The notes beneath the pieces were generated by a model. It was not told where the DNA came from, did not search any database, and worked only from the letters and a program-made list of their open reading frames with translations. The translations under genes and the position numbers were made by a program. DNA of 58,505 nt from Thermocrinis sp. (GTDB taxonomy: Bacteria; Aquificota; Aquificia; Aquificales; Aquificaceae). This document shows positions 24,187-31,994 of the stretch, piece by piece; positions within the stretch are counted from its first letter, which is position 1, and each line of letters starts with the position of its first letter. The stretch spans positions 1-58,505 of the forward strand of contig NZ_DAIQAX010000004.1 of NCBI RefSeq assembly GCF_036781485.1, read 5' to 3'.

Positions 24187-25360
24187 CTTCGTCCTCCTGG
24201 AGAAGTATTTTAATCAACTTTTCTGAACCCATAGGGTCTTTCTTTATCTCCCTGAATGCACAGTAGAGAAATCTTCTAAATTTGGGCTCCCTTCTTTCCA
24301 CATCAGCCCAAAAGCTTTTTATCTTCAATATATTGTCTTCTATCTTAAGAAACTCAAGCCATTTGAAGAACTTGTCCACTTCATCCCATACGATGATCTC
24401 GCCTTTTTCCTTTTCCTTTAGTCGCTCCTTTAGGTTCTCCTGAGATATAGTTTTTAGATCATCTATGTTGTAAAGGAATGCCTGATCTATATCGTTTATG
24501 TCTGGTTCTGCGTTTCTGGGCACGGATATGTCTATGATAAACATAGGTTTGTAGTCCCTTTTTTTCATAGCCTTTTCAACCATGTTTTTTGTAAGCACAT
24601 AGCTTTTAGCACCAGTGGACAGAAGGACTATGTCAAACTTGTGTAGATGATCTTCCAGCTCATTATACACTATCACATTACCTTCTAACCCCTTAGCTAA
24701 TTCCAAAGCCCTTTCATAAGTTCTATTAGCTATAAAGATATTGGCCTTTAACTTTTTGAAATATTTAGCCGCTAATTCTGCCATTTCTCCAGCCCCTACC
24801 AGTAGAACCTGAGCTTTACTGAGATTGCCAAAGATCTGTTTTGCTAATTCTACAGCCACATAACTTACAGACACGGCGTTTTTACCTATGCCCGTTTCCG
24901 TTCTTACCCTTTTGGCAGTTCGGAGGGCTTTTTCAAAAACTCTGTTTAAGATCTTCCCAACAGTGCCCATCTCCCTTGCTATCTGAAAGGCTTCCTTGAA
25001 CTGAAATACTATTTGACTTTCCCCTACCACCATAGAATCAAGGCTGCTTGCCACCTTAAAAATGTGGGCTACTGCTTCTTTGCCCTCCAAAAAGAAAGAG
25101 TGTTTTCTGTAAGTCCGACTAACACCCTTTATATCCAAAAAATTTTCCACAATGGAGTATACCTGAGCGTAGTCTTCACAGACGGTGTAAATTTCAACTC
25201 TATTACATGTGTTTAAAATCACCAGTTCCTTGGCATTAGAGTAAGATTGTATAGCCGGCAAGAGATTTCTTATCTCCTCTTTACTACAGGCTAAGAGTTC
25301 CCTAACACTTATGGGGGCAGTCTTGAAGTTAAACCCCCATACGAATATGTTTTGCATCAT
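24125..25360 (-). CDS. hemA: Glutamyl-tRNA reductase
   Basis: 411 residues. HemA reduces glutamyl-tRNA(Glu) to glutamate-1-semialdehyde, the first step of C5 tetrapyrrole synthesis. The nucleophile is Cys52 in LNTCNRVEIY. FKVASSLDSMVVGESQI and the NADPH-binding VLLVGAGEMA follow, with ANRTYERA as the next conserved strand. The C-terminal dimerisation helix is present. Start is the first of two ATGs (25360), directly after a TATATT box. The RAM-domain gene starts within its 3' end. Confidence 0.95.
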   Translation of the reverse strand: MMQNIFVWGFNFKTAPISVRELLACSKEEIRNLLPAIQSYSNAKELVILNTCNRVEIYTVCEDYAQVYSIVENFLDIKGVSRTYRKHSFFLEGKEAVAHIFKVASSLDSMVVGESQIVFQFKEAFQIAREMGTVGKILNRVFEKALRTAKRVRTETGIGKNAVSVSYVAVELAKQIFGNLSKAQVLLVGAGEMAELAAKYFKKLKANIFIANRTYERALELAKGLEGNVIVYNELEDHLHKFDIVLLSTGAKSYVLTKNMVEKAMKKRDYKPMFIIDISVPRNAEPDINDIDQAFLYNIDDLKTISQENLKERLKEKEKGEIIVWDEVDKFFKWLEFLKIEDNILKIKSFWADVERREPKFRRFLYCAFREIKKDPMGSEKLIKILLQEDEDGNKVRKLSDVYNRADGVRI

Positions 25361-25366
25361 TATAAT

Positions 25367-25372
25367 AATATA
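25367..25372 (-). promoter_or_regulatory. Putative -10 box of hemA
   Basis: TATATT on the minus strand lies six bases before the ATG at 25360, with no room for a leader or ribosome site. The 25361-25509 gap holds no gene I can support. Confidence 0.3.
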
Positions 25373-25509
25373 TCCCTTCTATTACATTGGATTAAAAAAT
25401 TGGGGAATTGGTGCAGGTGGAATGGAAAGCTCTTTTAAGTTTTATTTCTTTCTCAAAACTTCTTGCTTGGCTCCGAATAGTTGAAACTTCTCAACTCAAA
25501 CTCAAGAAA

Positions 25510-26538
25510 CTACTCAAATGGTACCGACGGCATAGAAAAATTTAATTTAGGTAAAAACTTTCCAATACCTGGAGTGGAATAAAGCTCCTCTTTAATTGCT
25601 GATAGTAGTATGTCTAAGGCGTGTTGATAATCGGTGGTTTTTATCTTACAACCGCTTGCGTATTTGTGCCCACCACCGCCCAGTCTTTCCGCAACTTTTG
25701 CCACATCTACCTTTCCCTTAGACCTTAGAGAAACTTTAAAAACTCCCTCATCTGCTTTTTCTATCAGAGCAAAGGCTACTTCCACACCCTCTATAGACCT
25801 GGGATAATTCACCAAACCCTCGCTGTCTGAATATTCTGTGGCTGTCTCTTTGAAAAATCTATCAAATACAGTTATACCGGCTACTAAACCATCCTCGTAG
25901 CAGGCTAATGTATCAAGAACCTTTGATATAAGCCTTATCTTGTTTAAGGATTCCCTTTCGTTAAACATAACAAAGGTTTTGTGCGGATCTGCACCCAACT
26001 GAACCAGCTCCTTAGCCATTTCAAACACCTCTGAGGTGGTATTAGAGTACCTGAAAAATCCAGTATCTGTTGCCAAACCGGCGTAAAGACACTGAGCTAT
26101 TTCTGCGTCAATACTATCCTTATCCCAATACTTTAGAAGGTTATATACCAGACTTGCAGTAGATGGGGCGCTATGGTCTATGTAATCAAATTCTCCGTAA
26201 AATTCACCACCTATGTGATGGTCTATTCGAACCTTCTTTATTGCCTTCACCTCTGCTCCCACCCTGTAAAAACCAGAAGCGTCGGACACTATGGCAAGGT
26301 TAAAAATTTCATCGGTTGGAAGCCTGATAACTTCCTCCGCACAGGGCAGAAAATCAAGAGAGTGAGGCACCCTGTCCTTACACCCAACCTTCACGTTTTT
26401 CCCTTTCTTCTTCAGAAAAATGTAGAGTGCTAACGCACTTCCAAGGGTATCTGCATCTGGGTTTTCGTGGCATGCTATAAGTATGGAACCCTCTTCTTCT
26501 CTGATCAAGTCAACCAAGGGTATGGTTTCTATTTTCAT
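25510..26538 (-). CDS. DHH-DHHA1 phosphoesterase, NrnA-like
   Basis: 342 residues from the ATG at 26538, which has GGAGGTG at good spacing; a TTG two codons upstream sits too close to that site. NrnA-type enzymes degrade nanoRNA and dephosphorylate pAp. The metal motifs are HENPDADTLGSA (N-terminal), DHHIGG, and DHSAPSTASLVYNLL, and the C-terminal DHHA1 domain has GGGGHKYASGCKI. RecJ is much larger. It sits 36 bases after lpd. Confidence 0.88.
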   Translation of the reverse strand: MKIETIPLVDLIREEEGSILIACHENPDADTLGSALALYIFLKKKGKNVKVGCKDRVPHSLDFLPCAEEVIRLPTDEIFNLAIVSDASGFYRVGAEVKAIKKVRIDHHIGGEFYGEFDYIDHSAPSTASLVYNLLKYWDKDSIDAEIAQCLYAGLATDTGFFRYSNTTSEVFEMAKELVQLGADPHKTFVMFNERESLNKIRLISKVLDTLACYEDGLVAGITVFDRFFKETATEYSDSEGLVNYPRSIEGVEVAFALIEKADEGVFKVSLRSKGKVDVAKVAERLGGGGHKYASGCKIKTTDYQHALDILLSAIKEELYSTPGIGKFLPKLNFSMPSVPFE

Positions 26539-26574
26539 CTCCAAGCACCTCCGAAAGATATTAAATATAACATC

Positions 26575-27969
26575 CTAACCTTTCCTTATCCATGTCATCG
26601 GACCATAGTAAACTTCCATAGCAGATTGAATTATAGACTCTGACAAAGATGGATGAGAAAAAACAGCCTTGGCGAGGGAATCCACACCCATACCAGCCTT
26701 CATGAGATGGATCACTTGATGCAAGAGCTCTCCTGCATGCGGCCCTAAAATGTGGCATCCCAATATTTTACCCGTATGATCATCCACCACCAGTCTGACA
26801 AATCCCTCATCTTCCCCATCGTCCATGGCTTTTGGGTTTGACATAAAGGATACCACTCCCACCCGATAATCGTAACCCTCGTCCTCAGCCTGATCTTCCG
26901 TTAGACCCACAGACGCAATCTCGTAAGCACTGTAAATAACCTTTGGTATTAGGTTTTCGTTTCTTCTCCAATCACCGTTCCCAAGCATGTGACTAACTGC
27001 TACCTTTCCCTCGTACATCGCTTTGTGAGCAAGCATCAAAGGTGAGGTTATATCCCCACAGGCATAGATGGTTTTTATAGAAGTCTGACAGTACTCATTT
27101 ACCTTAACAAAACCTTTCCCATCCTTTTCCACACCCACCTCTTCCAGACCTATCCCTTCTGTGTTTGGTTTTCTCCCAATGCCTAAAAGGATACAGTCCA
27201 CCTCCACTACCGAACCATCGGATAGATTGACCTTTAGCCCCTCCTCCTCCGAATAGCTTAAGATGTGAGTTTTTAGTCTAACATCCACTCCCAATCTTTT
27301 AAGTTTTCTTGCAAGATATCTGGAGGACTCCTCCGGTATGCTCGGGTAAGGAAGTAGCCTGTCCATAATTTCCACCACGACCACATCCACTCCATACATT
27401 CGGTATATGTAGGCAAATTCCACACCTACCGCACCACCACCCACAATAAGCATACGCTTTGGAAAGTCCTTTAAACCCCATATCTGGTCCGTGTTAAATA
27501 TCCTTTTGCCGTCAGGCTTTAGATTTCCAAGAGATGTACAAGAGGAGCCAGTAGCCAAAAGTATAAACTTTGCCCTTATTTCCCGCTCCTCTCCTTCCAC
27601 ATAAACCGTGTTCGGATCCTTGAGAATACCTCTACCATAAAAGATTCTAATGCCAAGCTTTTCAGCAAATTTTTTAAAGTTTTCCCTTATAGTATTCACA
27701 ACCTTATCCCTACTTTCCGCAAGCTTCTGAGGGTCAAGCTTTAGTCCATCAAAGAGTATGCCGTATTTCTCTCCTTTACTAAGCTTTTCTAAAAGATAGG
27801 CTCCGTGTCTCATGTATTTGGAAGGAATGCATCCCCTGTTTAGACAAGAGCCTCCTACTGTTTCTGGTGATAGCTCCACGAAGGCAACTTTCATACCTCT
27901 GCGATAAGCGTACAGCCCAGCCTCGTAGCCCCCACTGCCCGCACCTAAGATCACAAGATCAAACTCCAT
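26575..27969 (-). CDS. lpd: Dihydrolipoyl dehydrogenase
   Basis: 464 residues, a flavoprotein disulfide reductase. The FAD motif GAGSGGYEAGLYA is near the N-terminus, the redox pair is in GGSCLNRGCIPSK, the NAD site is VGGGAVGVEFA, the second FAD stretch is YACGDIT, and the catalytic His-Glu pair is in FSHPSLSES. It reoxidises dihydrolipoamide on E2 or H-type carriers. No E1/E2 genes are adjacent; the GcvH-like protein at 8497 is a possible partner. It follows a 69-codon ORF with an 11-base overlap. Confidence 0.93.
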   Translation of the reverse strand: MEFDLVILGAGSGGYEAGLYAYRRGMKVAFVELSPETVGGSCLNRGCIPSKYMRHGAYLLEKLSKGEKYGILFDGLKLDPQKLAESRDKVVNTIRENFKKFAEKLGIRIFYGRGILKDPNTVYVEGEEREIRAKFILLATGSSCTSLGNLKPDGKRIFNTDQIWGLKDFPKRMLIVGGGAVGVEFAYIYRMYGVDVVVVEIMDRLLPYPSIPEESSRYLARKLKRLGVDVRLKTHILSYSEEEGLKVNLSDGSVVEVDCILLGIGRKPNTEGIGLEEVGVEKDGKGFVKVNEYCQTSIKTIYACGDITSPLMLAHKAMYEGKVAVSHMLGNGDWRRNENLIPKVIYSAYEIASVGLTEDQAEDEGYDYRVGVVSFMSNPKAMDDGEDEGFVRLVVDDHTGKILGCHILGPHAGELLHQVIHLMKAGMGVDSLAKAVFSHPSLSESIIQSAMEVYYGPMTWIRKG

Positions 27970-28168
27970 CTTTCCTTTTCCTCCTTCTTTCCTTATATAC
28001 CTCTTGCCTACACTGTTTTATGACAGTTCTGTACTTATAGTACACGGAAGGCACCTTTATCGGCAGTTTGTAATAACGCTCCAAAAGAAGCATGATCTCC
28101 TCTGAGGTAAGGTATCTGTGATTTCTTATCAAGCCCTTTATGTACTTAATTATCTTGGTTTCCTTCAT
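27959..28168 (-). CDS. Small basic protein of unknown function
   Basis: 69 residues, strongly basic, with a Lys/Arg-rich C-terminus (KERRRKRKDGV). The middle part (YLTSEEIMLLLERYYKLP) is predicted helical and could bind nucleic acid, but I recognise no family. It ends 11 bases into lpd and starts 50 bases from the divergent atpB, with GC and codon use like its neighbours. The overlap with lpd supports real translation. Confidence 0.6.
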   Translation of the reverse strand: MKETKIIKYIKGLIRNHRYLTSEEIMLLLERYYKLPIKVPSVYYKYRTVIKQCRQEVYKERRRKRKDGV

Positions 28169-28200
28169 ATGAGAATAAGTATATCATTCAAAGTTTATGA

Positions 28201-28206
28201 TATAAT
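28201..28206 (+). promoter_or_regulatory. Putative -10 box of atpB
   Basis: TATAAT ends 11 bases before the atpB ATG. The intervening bases lack a Shine-Dalgarno sequence, so the mRNA would have a leader of four to five bases at most. Confidence 0.45.
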
Positions 28207-28217
28207 ATTCCTCCGAT

Positions 28218-28877
28218 ATGGAAAGCTTAAGTTTGAAACACGTATACCTTGGTATATTGTCTATGCTAATCTCTATAGTTCTGATTGGTTTGGTTGGTAG
28301 GCCTTCCATAAAGCCTACGAAGTTTCAAGCTCTTTGGGAAGGATACGTTAGGTTTGTGCGCAACATGATACTGGAAAATATGGGAGAAAAGGGGCTAAGA
28401 TATCTGCCGCTTATTTCTTCCATAGGGCTATTTGTGTTCTTCTCCAATCTTTTGGGCATGGTTCCCGGGCTTGAAGCTCCTACAGCTAACGTAAATACAA
28501 ACTTAGCTCTTGCCTTGATTGTCTTTATCTTCTACAACATAGAGGGTTTTAGATTGCATGGATTGGGATATCTAAAGCACTTTATGGGACCAAATCCATA
28601 CCTGGCACCTGTTTTCTTTCTCATAGAGGTGATATCCCATCTGGCAAGGCCCATAACTCTAACCTTAAGGCTTTTTGCCAACATGAAAGGCGGTGCCATG
28701 CTCTTGGTAGTGCTTGTAGGGCTTGTAATTCAAAACTACTTTATCATGGCTCTTTCACCAATAGCTTTGTTGTTTATAATAGCAATAAAGTTTTTGGCTG
28801 TTTTCATACAAGCTTACATATTTATGATACTCTCTGTAGTTTATTTAGCTGGTGCGGTAGCACATGAAGAGCACTAA
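28218..28877 (+). CDS. atpB: ATP synthase F0 subunit a
   Basis: 219 residues, hydrophobic with five to six helices. Subunit a forms the proton half-channels next to the c-ring. The essential arginine is in the stretch LTLRLFANMKGG, and the N-terminal GLVPGL-like motif is NLLGMVPGLEAPTANVN. The C-terminus ends with IQAYIFMILSVVYLAGA, as in the family. atpE follows after 26 bases; the remaining ATP synthase genes are elsewhere, as in other Aquificales. Confidence 0.95.
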   Translation: MESLSLKHVYLGILSMLISIVLIGLVGRPSIKPTKFQALWEGYVRFVRNMILENMGEKGLRYLPLISSIGLFVFFSNLLGMVPGLEAPTANVNTNLALALIVFIFYNIEGFRLHGLGYLKHFMGPNPYLAPVFFLIEVISHLARPITLTLRLFANMKGGAMLLVVLVGLVIQNYFIMALSPIALLFIIAIKFLAVFIQAYIFMILSVVYLAGAVAHEEH

Positions 28878-28903
28878 AAAACTAACAGATAGGAGGTCAT
28901 AAA

Positions 28904-29206
28904 ATGAGGAAGATACTTCTTCTGAGCTTGTTAGTTCCCGTGTTAGCATTGGCTGCGGAAGCAGGCCAAGGAGAAACGCTCAAGCAAGGGCTTATGTATT
29001 TAGGAGCTGGGCTTGCGATAGGCTTGGCAGCTCTGGGCACAGGTGTGGGTATGGGGTATGCAGTTAGGGGCACTCAAGAGGGTGTGGCAAGGAATCCCAC
29101 CGCGGGCGGTAGGCTCCAAACAATAATGCTTATAGGTTTGGCGTTTATAGAAACTCTTGCTTTGTATGCTCTGTTGGTTGCTATAATACTGCTTTTTGTA
29201 AAATAA
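28904..29206 (+). CDS. atpE: ATP synthase F0 subunit c
   Basis: 100 residues. A signal-like N-terminus (MRKILLLSLLVPVLALAAEA) precedes the two-helix hairpin; the extra N-terminal part is known in Aquifex subunit c. Helix 1 has the glycine-rich GAGLAIGLAALGTGVGMG, the polar loop contains RNP, and the ion-binding carboxylate is the Glu in LAFIETLALYALL, with no sodium-type ligand set evident. A GGAGG precedes the ATG. A GC-rich hairpin follows the stop. Confidence 0.95.
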   Translation: MRKILLLSLLVPVLALAAEAGQGETLKQGLMYLGAGLAIGLAALGTGVGMGYAVRGTQEGVARNPTAGGRLQTIMLIGLAFIETLALYALLVAIILLFVK

Positions 29207-29211
29207 CTTTT

Positions 29212-29229
29212 AAGGGGGCTTGCCCCCTT
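29212..29229 (+). terminator. GC-rich hairpin between atpE and rpmH
   Basis: AAGGGGG-CTTG-CCCCCTT forms a perfect seven-base stem with a four-base loop six bases after the atpE stop. No T-run follows; the next bases are the GAGG ribosome site of rpmH. It may be an RNA processing or attenuation signal rather than a full terminator. Confidence 0.5.
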
Positions 29230-29240
29230 GGAGGTAAAGG

Positions 29241-29387
29241 ATGGCTACCCAGAGAAACATAACTCATCTGTCCAACAGAAAAAGAAGGCGCAAAAGTGGC
29301 TTTTTGGCTCGTATGTCCTCCAAGAGCGGAAGGAAAATAATAGCCAGGAGAAGGAAGAAAGGAAGGAAGGTGCTGGCACCCAATTGA
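29241..29387 (+). CDS. rpmH: 50S ribosomal protein L34
   Basis: 48 residues, very basic. The L34 pattern is clear: an N-terminal RNITHLSNRKRRRKSGFLAR, then RMSSKSGRKIIARRRKKGRK. The N-terminus differs from the common MKRTYQPS form. ATG at 29241 has a GAGG site. It is too short to stand out among open frames and is hidden inside a longer overlapping frame. Its stop overlaps the TTG start of yidD; rnpA, normally next, is absent. Confidence 0.93.
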   Translation: MATQRNITHLSNRKRRRKSGFLARMSSKSGRKIIARRRKKGRKVLAPN

Positions 29388-29590
29388 AGAAGCTCGCAAT
29401 ATACCTGATAAAACTGTGGCAAAGGTTTATATCTCCTCTTTATCCACCCTCTTGCAGGTATTATCCCACTTGCTCTAACTATGCCATCATGGCTATTGAG
29501 AAGTATGGACTTTTTAAGGGAAGTCTTAAAGCTTTTTTGCGCATACTAAGATGTAACCCATTTTTTAAAGGAGGAGTGGATTATCCCTAA
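29384..29590 (+). CDS. yidD: Membrane protein insertion efficiency factor YidD
   Basis: 68 residues from a TTG at 29384 that overlaps the rpmH stop. The family core is complete: an amphipathic N-terminal helix (KLAIYLIKLWQRFISP), then the cysteine motif PSCRYYPTCSNYAIMAIEKYG and RILRCNPFFKGGVDYP. YidD helps YidC insert inner-membrane proteins. The open frame extends further upstream, but there it is only the shadow of rpmH. Its TAA overlaps the yidC ATG. Confidence 0.9.
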   Translation: MKKLAIYLIKLWQRFISPLYPPSCRYYPTCSNYAIMAIEKYGLFKGSLKAFLRILRCNPFFKGGVDYP

Positions 29591-31083
29591 TGCAAAAGCC
29601 AGATATTGACACCAAAAATTTGTTCATCATAGTGGTCTTAGCCACACTGTTTATATTTGCTTACCAAGCCTACCTTATCTTCTTTACTACTCAAACATCC
29701 CAGCAAACTCAAACTTCTCAGGAAATAAAAAATCCAGAACCTTTGCCACAGCTTATGCTTGGAACTTCCAGGGAGAAGGTAAAACCTTCCAACCTTACAA
29801 CTTACAAATCTCAGCATTTTGAGTTGGTGCTATCAGAGGAAGGGGGAAGGATAGTAAGCTTTAAGGACCTAAAGTATAACAAGGATTTAATAACAGAAGA
29901 AGAAAGAAAACTAAACCTTTATCCCTTGGAAGTCTTCACAGGAGATCCGCAGATAGATAGCGTGCTCAGCTCCGAAAGATACCAGATAAAAATAGAGAAA
30001 AACAAGATAACTCTAAGTTTAAACAGGGAAGACTGGAGTTTAGTTAAAGTCCTGGAGGACAAGGGAACTTACTTTAAGGTCAATATAAAAACTAAAAACC
30101 TTCCGGCTGTTTTTGTGTCCGCCGGCACCTACGTTAAAGAGGATGAATTCTACACCCATTCTGGTCCTGTAATTAAGTTGGGGGAAAAAACTCTTAGATT
30201 GGATATAAAGGACGTAAAAGCTAAGGAATTCATAACTGGAGACATAAAGTTTGCAGGAGTGGAAAGTAGATACTACTATAAGGGCTTTTCAGGAAACATA
30301 CCGGCGGTTGGTATATACAAACAAGATGAAACAACTTTCCTTTTGGTCAAGGCTGTAGAAGAGCTTAATCTATACATGGGAGCCAAAGAGTATGCTAAGC
30401 TAAAACCGCTGGGACTCTCTGATGTGATAGATTACGGATCTCTTAAGCTTATAGTCAAACCTCTTTTTATTTTTATGTATTGGATATACCAAAATCTTCA
30501 CTCATGGGTTTTCTCTATTCTAGCCTTAACTCTTCTGGTAAGGGTTCTGATGTTTCCCCTAACATACAAAAGCACCCTTTCTATGATGAAGCTATCTGAG
30601 CTGGCACCAAAGATGCAACAGCTAAAAGAAAAATACAAAAATGACCCTGCAAAATTCCAAGAGGAGATGATGAAGCTATACTCTGAGGTTGGCTTTAATC
30701 CGGCTTCTGGTTGTTTGCCCATACTCTTGCAGATTCCCGTATTCTTTGCACTATATAAGGTTTTAACAATTACCGCCGACTTGCAACTGGAAGGTTTGCT
30801 ATGGATTCCCAGCTTAGCAGAAAAAGACCCCTTTTACGTGTTACCTATACTCATGGGTCTGACGATGATAGCCCAGCAGTTTATAAGCCCTTCTCCCGAG
30901 AAATCCCAGAACCTTGTAATGTACATCTCTGCAGTAATCTTTACCTTTCTCTTTGCTAGCTTTCCTTCAGGACTTGTGCTTTACTGGACATTCAACAACA
31001 TCATAAGTTTAGCCCAAAGCTACGTAATCAAAAGGCTAACCACAAAACCACAAACTAAACACACTAAAGGTAAGAAAAAATGA
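29590..31083 (+). CDS. yidC: Membrane protein insertase YidC
   Basis: 497 residues with the Gram-negative layout: one N-terminal membrane helix (about 11-32), a large periplasmic beta domain (about 60-290), and five C-terminal helices with the conserved cytoplasmic loop KLSELAPKMQQLKEKYKNDPAK. The hydrophilic-groove arginine is in LLVRVLMFPLTYKST. The C-terminal tail is basic. It follows yidD by a TAATG junction, and its stop overlaps the hldD start. Confidence 0.95.
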   Translation: MQKPDIDTKNLFIIVVLATLFIFAYQAYLIFFTTQTSQQTQTSQEIKNPEPLPQLMLGTSREKVKPSNLTTYKSQHFELVLSEEGGRIVSFKDLKYNKDLITEEERKLNLYPLEVFTGDPQIDSVLSSERYQIKIEKNKITLSLNREDWSLVKVLEDKGTYFKVNIKTKNLPAVFVSAGTYVKEDEFYTHSGPVIKLGEKTLRLDIKDVKAKEFITGDIKFAGVESRYYYKGFSGNIPAVGIYKQDETTFLLVKAVEELNLYMGAKEYAKLKPLGLSDVIDYGSLKLIVKPLFIFMYWIYQNLHSWVFSILALTLLVRVLMFPLTYKSTLSMMKLSELAPKMQQLKEKYKNDPAKFQEEMMKLYSEVGFNPASGCLPILLQIPVFFALYKVLTITADLQLEGLLWIPSLAEKDPFYVLPILMGLTMIAQQFISPSPEKSQNLVMYISAVIFTFLFASFPSGLVLYWTFNNIISLAQSYVIKRLTTKPQTKHTKGKKK

Positions 31084-31994
31084 GAATACTCATAACTGGT
31101 GGGGCAGGCTTCATAGGCTCAAACTTGGCTAAGGAGTTGGAAAAGGTATATCCAAAAGCTAAGGTTTGGGTGTTAGACGATTTCTCATCTGGACACTTTA
31201 AAAATCTAATAGGGTTCAAGGGAGAAGTAATAACCGGGGACCTATCGGATCAGTCCCTTTGGGAATATTTGAAGAAAAAAATCAAGTTTGACGTGGTTTT
31301 TCACCAGGGTGCTATAACGGATACTACTGTAATGGATCAGGCAAGGATGATGAGAGTAAATGCAGACAGCCTAAGGTATATTTTGGACTGTGTGTTGCAC
31401 TGGCAGGCAAAGCTTATCTATGCCTCCTCCGCAGGAGTTTATGGCAATAGTCCTTCTCCCATGAAAGAAGGAGAGGGAGAAGTGCCAGAAAATCCTTACG
31501 GTTTTTCAAAGCTCATGATGGACAGAATAGCAATGAACTTTTTGGCAGAAAATCCACACATCCAAGTGGTAGGACTAAGATACTTCAACGTGTATGGTCC
31601 AGGGGAAAGCTTTAAAGGAAAGTCCGCAAGTATGATTTATCAGCTTTACAGGCAGATGAAGGAGGGGAAAAGGCCAAGGCTGTTTAAGTGGGGAGAGCAA
31701 AGAAGGGATTTTGTTTATATAAAGGATGTTGTAAAGGCAAACCTACTAGCTTTGGAAAAGAACATTTCGGGAATATTTAACATAGCCACGGGGCAAGCCC
31801 GCAGTTTTAACGAGATAGTATCCATCCTCAACCAAGCCTTAGGCACAAACTTAGAACCAGATTACTTTGACTGTCCCTATGACTTTTATCAAAACTACAC
31901 TCAAGCTGACATTTCAAAAGCCGCTCAATTACTTGGATATGAACCAAAGTTTAGTTTGGAGGATGGTATAAGGGATTATCTTAAATATCTGTGA
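31080..31994 (+). CDS. hldD: ADP-L-glycero-D-manno-heptose 6-epimerase
   Basis: 304 residues of the extended SDR family. The NADP site is TGGAGFIGSN, the catalytic Tyr-xxx-Lys is in NPYGFSKLMMD, and the HldD-like features FHQGAITDTTVMD, SSAGVYG, RYFNVYGPGE and WGEQRRDFVYIKD are present. It makes the L,D-heptose donor for LPS inner core. Two other pathway genes, rfaE2 (35780) and gmhA (43647), are also in the window but in separate operons. The ATG overlaps the yidC stop. Confidence 0.9.
   Translation: MRILITGGAGFIGSNLAKELEKVYPKAKVWVLDDFSSGHFKNLIGFKGEVITGDLSDQSLWEYLKKKIKFDVVFHQGAITDTTVMDQARMMRVNADSLRYILDCVLHWQAKLIYASSAGVYGNSPSPMKEGEGEVPENPYGFSKLMMDRIAMNFLAENPHIQVVGLRYFNVYGPGESFKGKSASMIYQLYRQMKEGKRPRLFKWGEQRRDFVYIKDVVKANLLALEKNISGIFNIATGQARSFNEIVSILNQALGTNLEPDYFDCPYDFYQNYTQADISKAAQLLGYEPKFSLEDGIRDYLKYL

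Noticed and set aside
25411..25543. A plus-strand 44-codon frame from GTG (begins VQVEWKALLSFISF)
   Set aside because: It looks peptide-like and amphipathic but has no convincing ribosome site or promoter and runs into the antisense end of the DHH gene; nothing supports it as a gene.
29228..29383. 120-codon frame covering rpmH and yidD
   Set aside because: Its first 52 codons are a shifted reading of rpmH; only the last part, from the TTG at 29384, is yidD.
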